A DNA stretch of 64,000 nt from Serendipita indica DSM 11827 (GCA_910890315.1 CAJVGD010000016.1:248001-312000); one strand, 5' to 3'; numbered from the stretch's first letter, positions 44,515 to 56,294 are shown. Program-made: numbers and translations. The notes: a model not told the origin generated them from the letters alone.

Positions 44515-45840
44515 CAGATCATGCTCAAACAACGCCAGAAAGATGCACCTTCGACGCCACTCGCAAACTCTTTGAAAGCCTCGGGCAAGCACTTCAACGC
44601 GCCTTGCTTCATACTAATCCCCAACGTAATTCTAACCTTGCCACCGCGTCGCGAAGATGAGCCGTGTGTATGACGCTGCGCCTCGCCGAAGCTACTCCTC
44701 CGGGACTCCTTTTCCTCCTGAACAGTACCCGCAGATGCACCCATGGCACGACCCAACGTAGCAGCAGGCGTGGGCGTCAAAGAAGCTCGATCATTGGTGC
44801 TGTTGGTCGTGCAGTATTCAGCTGGGATGGCCATACGAGAGTCCGCAGTGGGTGGGAGAGCCATGGCGCTGTTAAACGCACGGGACGTGCTATCGAGCTG
44901 CGCGCTAGATGAGTTCGACTTGGACGCACTCTTCGCGGCAGATAGAGGTGGACTCCCCTCTTCACGTCGTTATAACGTGCCACGAAAGATCGAGTCGGCG
45001 ATGGATTTGAACGAAGTAGCCGATGAGGGCGATTTGGAATCCGTAGGGACGGGCGGTGGCTGCTGACGAGGACGACTGGAAGCAGGGGAAGCAGGGAGAG
45101 ACGACGTATCATCACCTGACGATGCAACACCAGGCATCAACAGTTTTACAGAGGGCTTAGGCGTCGTTGCCAAAGCCACAGTCCGCCCAAGCGTATGCGG
45201 CGCAAGCGCGACGCCAATGTTCGCACCCGCATCCTTGTGCGAACTAGACGCGACGCCGCCTCCGTCTTGCCACCATATTCGGCTCTCTCTTTCCCCTTTC
45301 CTCTCGCTTTCACTCCTTTTCCATCTGTCGCTCCTCTTGCTTTTGCGCCTCGGCTTTGGCTGCCGCAGCACGCTTGGCAGCCGCTAGCTCGAGGAGCGTC
45401 TGAGGAGGCTGCTCGCACCTTGTCGTCGCCGTCGCGCGTCTGATACATGCTGAGACACGACGGTTGGTGATGATGATACTCCATCATGAGCTTCTTCATC
45501 TCGGTAGGCGGGCACGCAGGAAGGGAGACATCCCGCAACGTCCTTTGTCGTTTCCAGAGGGCGATGCAGCAGCGTTCAAGGTGGAAATAGACGAAGTCGG
45601 TTCTTCGTTTGTTGCGGAATGTCTGCGAGGTACATTAAACTGGTCCGAGCGTCTTATCGCGAAAGGAACTGGGCGACGATTTTAGGCCAGTAGCACCCGG
45701 TGTGGGGGAAGAGACGCCCGTGGTAGATGGCAAATTCGGGACTTCCTAGCCTGGATAGCTTGCCTGGGAGATGGAACTTTGCTCCATTGCTTGAGACAGC
45801 TGCGACGAGCCAGAATCGGTGAATTGGCCTTGTGCGAGGA
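44515..45840 (-). pseudogene. Fragment F3 of the Byr4/Bfa1-like gene (inverted, longest copy)
   Basis: On the minus strand, 45840..44515 corresponds to about 34375..35760 of the intact gene, including ARRSCLKQWSK, MKKLMMEYHHHQPS, DGDDKVRAASSDAP and the stretch NDRASLTPTPAATLGRAMG to SMKQGALK. At about 44700 its frame is continuous where the main gene loses one base. Elsewhere it has frame losses of its own. It is adjacent to unit R in the same relative arrangement as F1 to unit L. Confidence 0.78.
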
Positions 45841-46615
45841 GTAAGCGACTGATGGAACCTCCAAATGTGTGACTACGTCTATTTAGGTCTCATGTCATAT
45901 AGAATTCGGTTGGTCTCAAAGTGCTATTCAAGGACTCACAAGGAAGTACGCCTGTGAACACCTGCACCCTGATTTCAATCGATACCCACCATCAGTGTCG
46001 TACTGATTGGGCTCATACAATTGACAGGACCTCTGCTCTGGCATGTGATGAGAAAGAATGTTCCATGCCCGAGTCGATTGTGCAGTCTCTTGAAGCGCCA
46101 AAATTCTATTTGGATTTTCCACCCGCGGGTGCCATGCTGTTAAGGAAGGCCGCCACCATTCATGCAGACCTTGCTGCTGTGTCATGGCTGCCACCTCTGA
46201 AATCATCCATGCAATCAGCCAAGAGGCATCTACGGGTACGCAAAAGCATGAGAATGCGTACCTTTTGTGCGCGACATGACTCTCGATGCCGCAGCACCTC
46301 TTGAGTAGTTTGGGGCAGGCGGACCCTGATGGACGCTAAGATAATGCTCTCCTCTAGGGCTCTACCTGTGCTTGGATGATGAATTTATGGTATTATCGTC
46401 CAATCACAAGGCCAGTTGAGGCTGGCTATCGTAAGCCGCTTGCCGCCGATCGAGGGAGCGAGCTTGATCCATGTCAATATGCGCTGCTAAGCTTGGTAAT
46501 GCTCGCACCCCAGCTGGGTAAGCAATGTCACCTCGGTTAGCTGTTCACATAACGGGGATTTATGGAGGGATGCCTCGAAAACGCATAAAAGGCGGCTGGA
46601 TGCTGGCACGAGTTG

Positions 46616-46656
46616 AGCATCTCGAACACCTCGAACACCTCGAACACTTCGAACAA
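46616..46656 (+). repeat. Tandem 9-bp repeats in the MT-B leader
   Basis: CTCGAACAC units repeated three to four times just upstream of the MT-B ATG (46669), mirrored at MT-C. The unit contains TCGAA, but I cannot assign a known metal-response element to it. Confidence 0.7.
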
Positions 46657-46668
46657 ATCAAACTCACC

Positions 46669-46877
46669 ATGATCTCTGTACGTCCCTCTCCCTCCTTGGC
46701 CCTCTGGCTCTGGTACTGATACGAGCGTCCGTCCAGCAAACCATTGTCCCTGTCAACCAGAACTGCGGTGGCTCTTCTTGCGGCTGCGGTGATGCCTGGT
46801 ATGCCCCCTCTCCTGATATTCGACAGTATTCTGAGCCTTGTTGTAGCCAATGCAAGACTGGCGAGTGCAAGTGCTGA
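46669..46877 (+). CDS. Metallothionein MT-B (33 residues, three exons)
   Basis: Exons 46669..46677, 46737..46798 and 46847..46877; introns 46678..46736 (59 bp) and 46799..46846 (48 bp). The product is identical to MT-C: 33 residues, seven cysteines at 13, 18, 20, 24, 26, 31 and 33, ending ECKC. It is the mirrored copy, so MT-B and MT-C point away from each other's arms. A CATAAAA box at 46584..46590 lies 79 bp upstream. The tiny exons mean no single frame exceeds about 20 codons of metallothionein sequence, so automatic ORF calling would miss it. Inferred role as for the other copies: cytosolic copper chelation, with dosage raised by duplication. Confidence 0.86.
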
Positions 46878-47949
46878 AGTGCTGAGTAGCCTCGGCCCCC
46901 AAGTCGTTGATCCGTTGTAGCAGCGAGTAAATACAAGTTGCTTCCGTTTTTCCACTTGATGTGCTGAGAAATGAGAAATACGAGGAGTTAACTGAGCTTC
47001 CTGATGAGGCCGTGCACCGATGAGATACTCACAAGACTCTTTGATACCTGTGGACCAAACTCGGAGTCTAGTCTGCCTTTTCTTATCATGAGAGAGCCTC
47101 TGAGTTGGGGCGCGTTGGTTCGTCAGCCGTGGATCACGTTGAGCGTCTGCCTATTTGGGTGGGTGTCGCCAGTGAGCGTTGGTTCCTCTTTCAGATTCCA
47201 AGAGACTGACGCACGACAGGTATGCTGGAGCCAAAGGGACGATGCCCCCAGACTGCGTCGATGATCGGGACGGGGACGTTGTCCCAAGCGGGCGAAGAGT
47301 TGGAGACGCTTTCCTATGCTGGAGACGACGAAAGTAGGCTGGAAAATCAGCCAGGCGGTATTCCTGGTGGATAGGATGTTTTATCAGCCTCTCTGGACAC
47401 CTCGATTACCTGGTGCGTACAAGACGGGGTGTGGGGACGGGAGGGAGTCGAAATCCACTGGTGGGATGGTCGAGGACAAGTACGAGGGAGCAATAGGATG
47501 GAAGAGACACGCATTGATGAAGGCAACGACTCACGAGGAGATGAATTGCGCATCACGCTTGGGACACGTCCATATGCCCTCTCGCGATATGGCCTTACTG
47601 AGGACATTTAGGACTTGCTAGATACGATACTTGATGGGGGGGGAGGACCAAGAATGCGCTGGATCCTATTGGGCTCATTTTATTCACATAAAGTCATCAC
47701 CGGTATGGTCCTCACCCTGCTCATACACATTCCCCCCTTTAGGCACGGAATACAAAAGAGAGGGTTCCTACATTCACCTCCTTTCAGTCAGTCCACAATC
47801 GTCACATCTCCGCGGCAGTTCATACCCCTTTTGCGGAAAGCGATGGGAAAGACGATAAGCAACCATATACGAAGACACTTTAAATTAGGCTTGAATTAAT
47901 CTTCAAGATGATGCACAACGTATCAATCCCAACACGAGCCTCTAGCTCC

Positions 47950-48412
47950 CACGACTCGTATTCGCGACGGGGTGGTTTGCTCAAGATTCCGTCGCGCACT
48001 GGCATGAAGCAAGGCGTCGAAGCCGTCTACTTTGCTTTGCGGACATCACTTACGCATATTTTGATACCATTGCGATTCCAATTGGCTCACCATGACAATC
48101 TCAACACTTCGCGTTCGGCAGCTCGGCAGCGAGCTGCCGTCGAGAACGTTAGTTACAGTGCAATATTTGGTAGGAGTGTGTAGAGATTTTTGTTAAGCTT
48201 GGTGGCGCTACAGTTCTCACTGTCGTCCAGACTTTTCTATCGAAATCACTCACGACAACAGTCGAGAAGTTTCTCACTTGATTGTCGTACCCGTTCTTGA
48301 CCTACACTTGATGAAACAACGGAATGAGACGCTGATTGCTCTCCTGTCCGAGATGGTCCCAAACGTGTATTAGCCAAAGACTTTGGTAGAATGCAGTTAC
48401 AAAGGAGAACTT
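47950..48412 (+). pseudogene. Fragment F4 of the Byr4/Bfa1-like gene plus old junction sequence
   Basis: 47950..48240 matches about 35650..36010 of the intact gene (GATTCCGTCG, GCATGAAGCAAGGCG, CGGCAGCTCGGCAGCGAGCTGCC in variant form). 48245..48412 matches the downstream spacer around 37180-37290 (ACAACGGAATGAGAC, ACGTGTATTAG) and runs directly into the 3' end of SLY1. It looks like the right-hand half of the original Byr4-like/SLY1 junction. Confidence 0.65.
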
Positions 48413-51016
48413 CTACATAGATCCCAGTTTCCCTAGCACGTCCAAGAACGTGCATGGATCGAGAATTTCTGTGCCGCCGTAGCTCACGCGTCGATTCGTC
48501 TTGGCCGACCACTCGCCCAAGTTGCCATACTCGGCATACCCAGCACCGCCAACGACAAAGACCATAGCATCTTGGAACGTCATTCGTCGCGCCTTTTGTT
48601 CCCCGTCTGCGCCAGCGGCGGGGGTCGCGCGTGCGCGCGGATCGAGGAAGATAAAGTCGTCCGTCTCCGTCAACGAGGCCGTACTCGCGGACGATGGGTC
48701 CATGAGCGCCTCTGTGATACGGGTGACGGGTAAGAGCTTGGAGGATGGTAAAAAGTTTTTGACGCCCGCGAGAAGGTTGTCCAAACCACCTTCTTTCAGC
48801 CTATCCGTGAGCTAGAGTCATCCAGGTGAGTATCAGCTCAAGGTGGTTCTGAATACCTACTTTGTTGCCCAATACACCCCACCCACGACCCCATCCATCG
48901 GCCATACCGCCTCCAACTGGTGTCGCAGTTCCGGTTATTGCTCCTGGAACGCTCATCTTCATGACATCCTTCATCTTGCGTAGATACCTAGGGCAATTTA
49001 GCACGTCCACGGCGCTTTAGATATGACCAACCTGAAACTACTAAGATCCCACTCTTCAACGCCCGCCTTTGTAAGTTCCTTTTCTAGCGCCTCGACATCC
49101 TCTTTGCTAATGTTGGGCGCACTAAGATAGTACACGCATACCAGTCGTAGCTGATCCTGCGGTGTCGGACTTGGCTCGCTTTTCGTTTGGAAAGAACGTA
49201 GCAACTCGAGCATTTGCTGCGTAGTCTGTCGCGATATCGCCTCTTCTGTCGAAAAGAGTTCATCGAGTCCGCGGGCTTTGATCTCGGCTAGCAATGCTGT
49301 CGCGAGATTCATATGCGCATCCAATGTCGCTTTTCGCGCGGTGAGTTCTGGTAGTAGCGTGATTGCCGCCTTGAGGTGAGCTGCCGACGACGATACGTCT
49401 CTGCAACGGGTCAGTCTGGAGACAGAATAAGTCGAGAGGACGTACAGTTGTGAAATGTCGTTGACATCCTTGACGCCAGTCGATCGCGTAATGTCCGCTG
49501 CATCTTGCTTATACCTGGAACCTATCAGTCCTGCGCTTCGATAAACGTCAAGACTTACTTGGCCAGCTCCGCATCAATTTCCTCAGCAACTTGAGGAAAC
49601 GGGCTTGCTGCATGTTTTGCCCAGAAATAGTCTGACGAGTTGAGATCGTAAGACTTTTTCGTCTTTTTCTGTGGCTCAGCCTACCAATACGTTCAAAACC
49701 AGGGAAACAATCGCAGTATGCAACGTACCACAGTGACACGACCAAGCTTCATCTCGAGGCAATCGTGAATAAGACTTTGGTACGTCCATCCATGCGCAAT
49801 CATGGAGACGAGGTCAATATTACGATCAAGGATAATGAGAACTTTCGTCTGGATTAAAAGACGACCACGAACAGATAGAGGCCACGCACCAGGTCTTCCC
49901 AGTGCACCTACACCACCTCCGTCACTCGCAAACAGACTCCTGCCCGTGCGTGCAGCGTTGAGAATGTGATCCCGAATCTTTGCATTAAGCTTTCGCGCAA
50001 CCATCTCTGCTGCATTCCGTCGTGGACTACGAATATAGGGTACTTGTCCCGACGTGACGACCACTGAGAACAAGCCACTCGCAATTCGATCAATCTCCGC
50101 TTCGATGGTTTGTTCTGTTGCCGATGGTGCGTTGAGCGTGTAGTACGACGTTAATTCGGTTGTGAGGTTGGAGACTTCTCCTGCTTGGGCTGAGCCACTT
50201 GGTTGAGCTGGTGCTGTCGACGATGCCGGGAGGAGAGAAAAGAGTTGTGGTGATGGCGTGACGAAGGATAGATATTGATCTAGTACCTGATAGACGTTGG
50301 AATATATCATTTAGAAGAGTAAAATGAGACTCACCTGTTCGATAGATTCGCTGGTGCCATCTCGTGCAACGAGACTTGCAAGCTCCTCAAGTAGCGCTCG
50401 AGGTAGAGGTTCTATAAATGAGAGGTGATAACTCTCGTACAGTCCGGCGTTGAGATCTTCTGCTATCCTCTTGATGTTCTGGAGGGTGGGAGACACGAAA
50501 TAAATGGCAGGAACATCAGGCAACGCTGGTCTTGTGGTATGTAACTGCCTATATTAAACATATGGAATCATCAGCACCACGGTAACGCACCAAAGCACAT
50601 GACGAGGACGCGACGTTGCGTAAAAAACGGCCACGTACACATGCAATGTGACACCAACGTCTCTCAAGTCTTGAACTCGTAGCACCGTCGCGAGGACGTC
50701 TTTACTTCTGTTATCCAGAATTAAGACTTTCCATACTGTGGGTCCACTAGGCGCATTCGCAGCTCCTATACACAAAGCTACACGTTAGCCGAGGACGGTA
50801 AATGATAGCTGTACAAATAACCTAATGCGGTGGATTTCTCTGGTGCGATTGTCGGTGGTGGAGCATTCAGGTTTAGCATCGCGAGCAGTGACTGCGTCTG
50901 GAGGTGCTGTATTGTAGACGAGGACGTGATTGTCTAAGTAAAAGACGAAAATAAGCTGCTGTTTACATCGGGAACTAGACGTGACGATGCCTACGGACCG
51001 GTTTTTGAGACGCCAT
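48413..51016 (-). CDS. SLY1: SLY1, Sec1/Munc18-family protein of ER-Golgi transport
   Basis: Ten exons: 51016..50999, 50933..50822, 50765..50639, 50548..50335, 50286..49729, 49680..49559, 49514..49446, 49400..49032, 48987..48861, 48811..48413; introns 44-90 bp; joined frame 704 residues. Sequence features of the family: [60 protein letters not shown]-type core, [18 protein letters not shown], and the C-terminal [22 protein letters not shown]1 binds the syntaxin Sed5 and promotes SNARE assembly for ER-to-Golgi fusion. The frame is intact throughout and splice sites are canonical. It is convergent with the Byr4/Bfa1-like gene, now separated by the metallothionein units, and divergent from the NACHT-WD40 gene. 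Confidence 0.93.
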
Positions 51017-51569
51017 TTTCGCGTTGTGGTAGATATAAATCTATTCTTCGCCCTAGCGCTTATATATTTTCTTCGGCAACCTGTTCAGCGAGAAACCGGC
51101 GCGTAATCCTAGTAGCTCGTGGTAATGGAGCGTGGCGGTCGGGTCGAAGTTATTAGAGCGACGGCAGAATATTCCGCAAGTGAGTAGAGGGATGAGAACA
51201 AGCTCTATCCATATCGTTACAGAGGAATAAACAAGTCGATATAAACGCCTTCATCAGCGCATGAGAGCTGGTTTCGCCGTGACAGTTCCACACGTTATTC
51301 AAAGGAGCATTAAATGTAAGAGATGAATTATAGGGTCTCACTCTAGACACTCCGAGGCTCAATAATGCCTAGGCACCCAGTGAGGACAAGTCGATGGATA
51401 ACTGCTGTGTTTCCGAGAAAGTACGCGAAGTGTCAGCAAGTCTGAAGAATGCACTAACCAATTTCCAAAGGTGATATGAGCTCTGTATTCATCAAGCCCG
51501 CTTGTGGTCGACGGCACGACGCAGAGACTGGCAGACGCCCATCACACCTTGGAGTTCTCCACGTTCACG
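51017..51569. other. Divergent intergenic region between SLY1 and the NACHT-WD40 gene
   Basis: A TATATATT-like stretch near 51058 is the best core-promoter candidate for SLY1. No gene recognised. Confidence 0.4.
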
Positions 51570-54500
51570 ATGTCGGAGAAAAGGCCAGACAAGGCCAAGA
51601 AATCACGCAAGACTGCTAGTAGACCGGAACCTCCATCTGTTGACCAGGCATCATCATCAACCAAGAGAGCCCAAGTGCAAGACACGGCCATCTTTAGCCT
51701 GGGCCTATTGGCGAATATATCCGAAGGATCAGATATACTGAGCCCTCTCAAGGCAGCTTGTCTGGCAACCAAGTCTATCCTCGAAGCTGCCCAGGTCAGT
51801 TGGCGAATAATAGTTGCGTGGGTCGCTTCATCTAACGAGCACGATAGGCCATAGACAACAACCAAGAAGAATGGAATGACCTCAAACGTCGTCTGGTGGA
51901 ACAAAGCTCTACTCTCGAAGAGCAACTCACGCTGTTCACCGCAAGCCCCCTTGAGGACGGCACCATCGATAGCGCGATCAGTCGGGCCCTCGTTAACTAT
52001 GGCGAGTACGTGGATCACTCTACAGAGAGACTGTGGGCTGATCGAGTCAGATCCCTCAAGGATATGCATGATATGGTCGACAATCTGCAGAAGAAGCGCA
52101 GTGGCAGCAAGCTCGGCTTCTTGAAGGCATTCATTAATGGAAAAGTGGATGTAGGAGAGATACTTAAGCTCAACAGGGATATCGAGCACAGCCATAGGCT
52201 GTTCATGGTGCGAGCATTATTAGTCTTATTCAAGCGCTCACCTCAAATGCAGGACGCCTTGAGTGTTTATACCTCGTTACGTCTTCGAACCATCGAAGAG
52301 ACCACAAAAGCTACAAGTGCAAACGTGGAAACAATTCTCACAGACGGTAAGTTAGAGCTTGGTGTGAGTCGCTTGCTTAGAAGTTCAAGCCGACAACGCT
52401 GCTATCCTCCAGCTGCCAACGTCAACATTCATTCCATCCTCTGTCCATAGAACATGTCTGAATGGAACCCGAGAGGCTGTTCTTCAGACAATCTGGGAGT
52501 GGGCCAAGGACGATGCATCAGAGAACCCGATATTTTGGCTATGCGACATAGCTGGCTCGGGCAAATCCACAGTGGCCATGTCTGCAGCAGAAACATGGCA
52601 GAGAGATGGGATACTAGGTGGCCAATTCTTCTTCTCCCTCGCGAGCAGCGAAGGGTCAACTACCGACAAATTTTGCTCTACCGTAGCGAGAGATCTCGTT
52701 CACTACATTCCCGAACTCGCGCCACACATTGCTGCGGCCGTGAAGCAGAAACCTTCTATTGTGCGGTGCTCTCTCGAGGAACAGTTCCAGACCCTCGTCA
52801 CTGGTCCCCTTCAGCAAGGGTCAAAACGCGTAATCCTTGTCCTCGATGCACTCGACGAGTGCAAATCCGCAGAACAGAGAAGAAAGCTACTCGAAATGCT
52901 TTTCACCGCCGTCCGAGATTGCAAGAATCTCAAGATATTCATGACGAGTCGGCCTGACCCTATCATCGAAAGCGCCCTAGGATCACTCGCGATCAAAACC
53001 AAGTTGGAGGACCGCCTCCATGATGTTCATCATCGCGATAATGTCGATGACATTGCGGTCTATATTCACCAATCGCTAGATGGAGTGCTGTCGGTGGACC
53101 AGAGGCAAAGGCTGGTTGAGAAGGCCGACAGGCTGTTCATCTGGGCGAGTACAGCGTGTCGAATGCTTACAAGCCAATCCACCTTCAGTTCGCCGCAAGA
53201 CATATATGACGATCTGGTCTCTATGGATCAGGCTGGAGCCATAGAGAACGTATACGATCTGGTCTTCGAGCGCGTGGATCCCGAATTCTACACGGTAATA
53301 AGTGCGATGCTCGGTCTGCTGCTTGTTGCGTTCGAACCGCTCACTGCCGGTGATCTGGACGATCTGCTGAAGCACGCCAGCATACGTGGAAGCGCCGAAG
53401 CGTTGGTGCGAAACCTTGGAAGCGTCCTCACCAAAGATGCCACCACAAATCTCCTCCAATTTCGTCACCCCACAGTGGTCGAGTATCTTCGACGACGCTC
53501 GTCTGCCTCTCCAACACCCGATAATCGTAACAGAATCCGCCCCGATATCGTCAACATGCACGGCCAAGCTGCATCCTGGTGTCTCAAATCCCTCATGTCG
53601 CGGACCGAAGGCCTCAAGTTCAATATATGTCAGCTCGAGTCATCTTTTCACCTAAATAGGCAGATCCCAGACATCGACACTAGAATATCTCGCTTTATTT
53701 CGAGAAGACTCCGATATGCCAGTTCGCATTGGTTGTTCCATTTGGCGGAAACGGGAGACGACTGGCGACGCACACTCGAGAATGGGGTAAAGCAAATGAC
53801 TCAAACCCTATATGTGCTGCCCTGGATGGAGATTCTGAGCTTCACTGGAGGAGTACCACGAGCGATAGCAGGGCTTCGGGCCGTTGCAGACCATACAGGA
53901 GTGAGTCGTAACTCTGAAACAACTTCGATAGCTTACAGAAATAGGTTAATGAGGAGACTAGCAACAGGATAACGGAGATCCGGCGGTTTATCATGGCATT
54001 TTCAGTGCCGATCCAGGACAGTGCTCCACACATTTACATTTCGGCCCTTCCGTTTATCCCTAAAAGGTCAAAAATACGCCTTGAAGCTTTGGATAAATAT
54101 ATGAATACCTTGAAAGTGACGCAAGGACTTGACGAAATGTACCCTGGACTCCCCAGAACTCTGCGAGGCCATATCCTCCCTGTCACAGCGCTGGCATTCT
54201 CCTCGGATGGCTCTAGATTTACCTCTGGTTCGGAAGACACAACAATTCAATTATGGGACGCGGAGACTGGTCAGCCTTTGGGTGAACCGCTTCGAGGCCA
54301 CGAAGGGTCTGTCATGGCAGTCGCATTCTCACCAGATGGCTCCAGAATTGTCTCTGGATCAAGCGACATGACAGTTAGAATGTGGAATGCGGTGACTGGC
54401 CAGCCTTCGGGGCAGCCACTCCGAGGACATGAACACTATGTCACGGGTGTGGCATTCTCGCCGGATGGCTCTCGAGTCATATCTGGCTCATTAGATACAA

Positions 54501-56294
54501 CAATTCGATTATGGGATGCGACCACTGGTCAACCGTTGGGAGATCCTCTCCGTGATCATGGCGGATTTGTATGGGCAGTGGCTTTCTCTCCAGATGGCTC
54601 TAGAATTGCCTCTGGCTCATCCGACCAGACGATTCGAGTGTGGGATGCTGAAACTAGTCAGCTGGTAGAGCTACTCCGAGGTCATGAAGGACCTGTTACT
54701 GCGGTCGCATTCTCCCCCAATGGCTCCCAAATTGTCTCTGGCTCGCAGGATATGACAATTCAGTTATGGGAGGCACAGACCAGTCGGCCAGTAGGAAACC
54801 CACTTCGAGGGCATAGCCACCATGTCACAACTGTGGCATTCTCACCAGATGGCTCAAGAATTGCGTCTGGCTCGAAAGATAACACGATTCGAATGTGGGA
54901 TGCAGCAAATAGGCAGCCATTGGGAGAGTCACTGCAAGGTCATGAAGGACCTGTCAGAGCAGTCGAATTTTCGCCAGACAGCTCTAGAATTGTCTCTGGC
55001 TCAGATGATGGGATGATTCGATTCTGGGATTCAGGGACTGGTCAGTCATTGGGGGAGCTACTCCAAGGTCACCAAGCCTATGTTACAGCTGTGGCATTCT
55101 CGCCAGATGGCTCCAAAATCATCTCTGGTTCGGACGACATGACGATTCGAATGTGGGATGCAGGGACTGGTCAGGCCTTGGGGCAGCCACTTCGAGGTCA
55201 TGAAGACTATGTCACGACGGTGGCATTCTCACCAGATGGCACCAGAATCGCATCTGGCTCGAACGACATGACGATTCGAATGTGGGATGCTGGCACTGGT
55301 CAGATGTTGGGAGAGCCACTCCAAGGTCATGGACACAATGTCACAGTGGTCGCATTCTCGCCAGATGGCTCAAGAATTGTCTCTGGCTCTGAAGATACGA
55401 CGATTCAATTATGGGATGCGGAGACTGGTCAGCCATTAGAACCATTCTACGGTCACGTAAGGTGTGTCAAGGCAGTGGCATTCTCTCCAGATGGCTCCAG
55501 AATTGTATCTGGCTCCCACGACCACACAATTCGATTCTGGGATGCAAGGACTGGTCGGCCGTTGGGGGAGCCAGTCCGAGGCCATGATGGGCCTGTCATG
55601 GCGATTGCGTTCTCGCCAGATGGCTCCAGAATTGCCTCTGGGTCGGAGGACGAGACGATTCGGATATGGGACACTGTAACTGGTCAGCTGTTGGGGGAGC
55701 CACTCCGGGGGCATGACTGGTATGTCATGGCAGTCGCATTTTCGCCAGACGGCTCCCAAATTGTCTCTGGCGCATTTGACTACACAATTCGGCTGTGGGA
55801 TGCAGGAACTGGTCAGCCTTTGGGACAGCCGCTGCGAGGTCATCAGAGTTATGTCAGCGCGGTGGCATTCTCACCTGACGGCTCCAGAATTGCATCTGGC
55901 TCATTAGATAAGACAGTCTGTTTATGGTCTACGAGTGCCAGTAAGTAAGTTCCCGTATTATATAGAATGGCTGATAACATCATCAGTTACAAGTCAAAGG
56001 AACTCGAACCAGGATGATAAAGGACTTGAAGATTCAAGACCTCCGAATGTCTCTGGCGTCTCCCTGAGACTCCGTGTACCTGGATTCGAACAGTGCTCAC
56101 TTTTGCGCGATGGCTGGGTGCAATCATCTGGTAAATATCTATTCTGGGTACCACCAGAGAATAGACATGGACTCGAATATCCCCACCTCCTTACAATGCC
56201 AACGACGAGTTCCTTGCGCGCAACCAAGCTTGACTTTACTCGGTTTCGATGCGGTCTCTCATGGACAAAGGTTCGAAACGACACCTATGACTGA
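51570..56294 (+). CDS. NACHT-WD40 STAND receptor with 14 WD repeats
   Basis: Exons 51570..51794, 51848..52207, 52253..52346, 52390..53900, 53945..55940, 55987..56294; joined frame 1,497 residues. Residues 1-~290: Lys/Ser-rich start and helical N-terminal domain (SLGLLANISEGSDILSP, HSTERLWADRVRSLKDMHD). NACHT domain: P-loop DIAGSGKSTVAMS, Walker B RVILVLDALDECK, FMTSRPDP sensor-like motif, then RLFIWASTACRML. From about 54139: 14 WD40 repeats of 43 residues (GHEGxVxAVAFSPDGSRI type). A final 100-residue cap (GFEQCSLLRDGWVQSSGKYL) is joined by the last intron. Such STAND proteins work as signal-operated switches; related Podospora proteins control heterokaryon incompatibility. The 45-bp second intron (52208..52252) is in frame and free of stops, so its retention would also give a protein. 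Confidence 0.92.
54139..55930 (+). repeat. Array of 14 nearly identical 129-bp WD40-coding repeats
   Basis: Successive 129-bp units begin at each LRGH/LQGH and share most bases, including SPDGSRI and GSxDxTIRxWD. Variation concentrates at a few positions, chiefly after the GH and after GS (for example EGS, EHY, GGF, SHH, QAY, DWY). This is the high-internal-conservation pattern seen in fungal non-self receptors, produced by unequal crossing-over within the array. Confidence 0.88.

Larger units (their letters stand above)
45880..47945 (-). repeat. Segmental unit R, inverted copy of unit L, carrying metallothionein MT-B
   Basis: Mirror of 37755..39880 (see unit L). The arms L and R are about 7 kb apart and form a large inverted repeat capable of intrastrand pairing. 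The part nearest unit fragment F3 (45880..46310) is more diverged than the MT-bearing core. Confidence 0.8.

Noticed and set aside
38104-47607. Mirrored ORFs of about 60-90 codons in units L and R (for example starting MSSVRPYRE)
   Set aside because: They are conserved only because the arms are near identical. Unit M does not keep them open, unlike the metallothionein exons.
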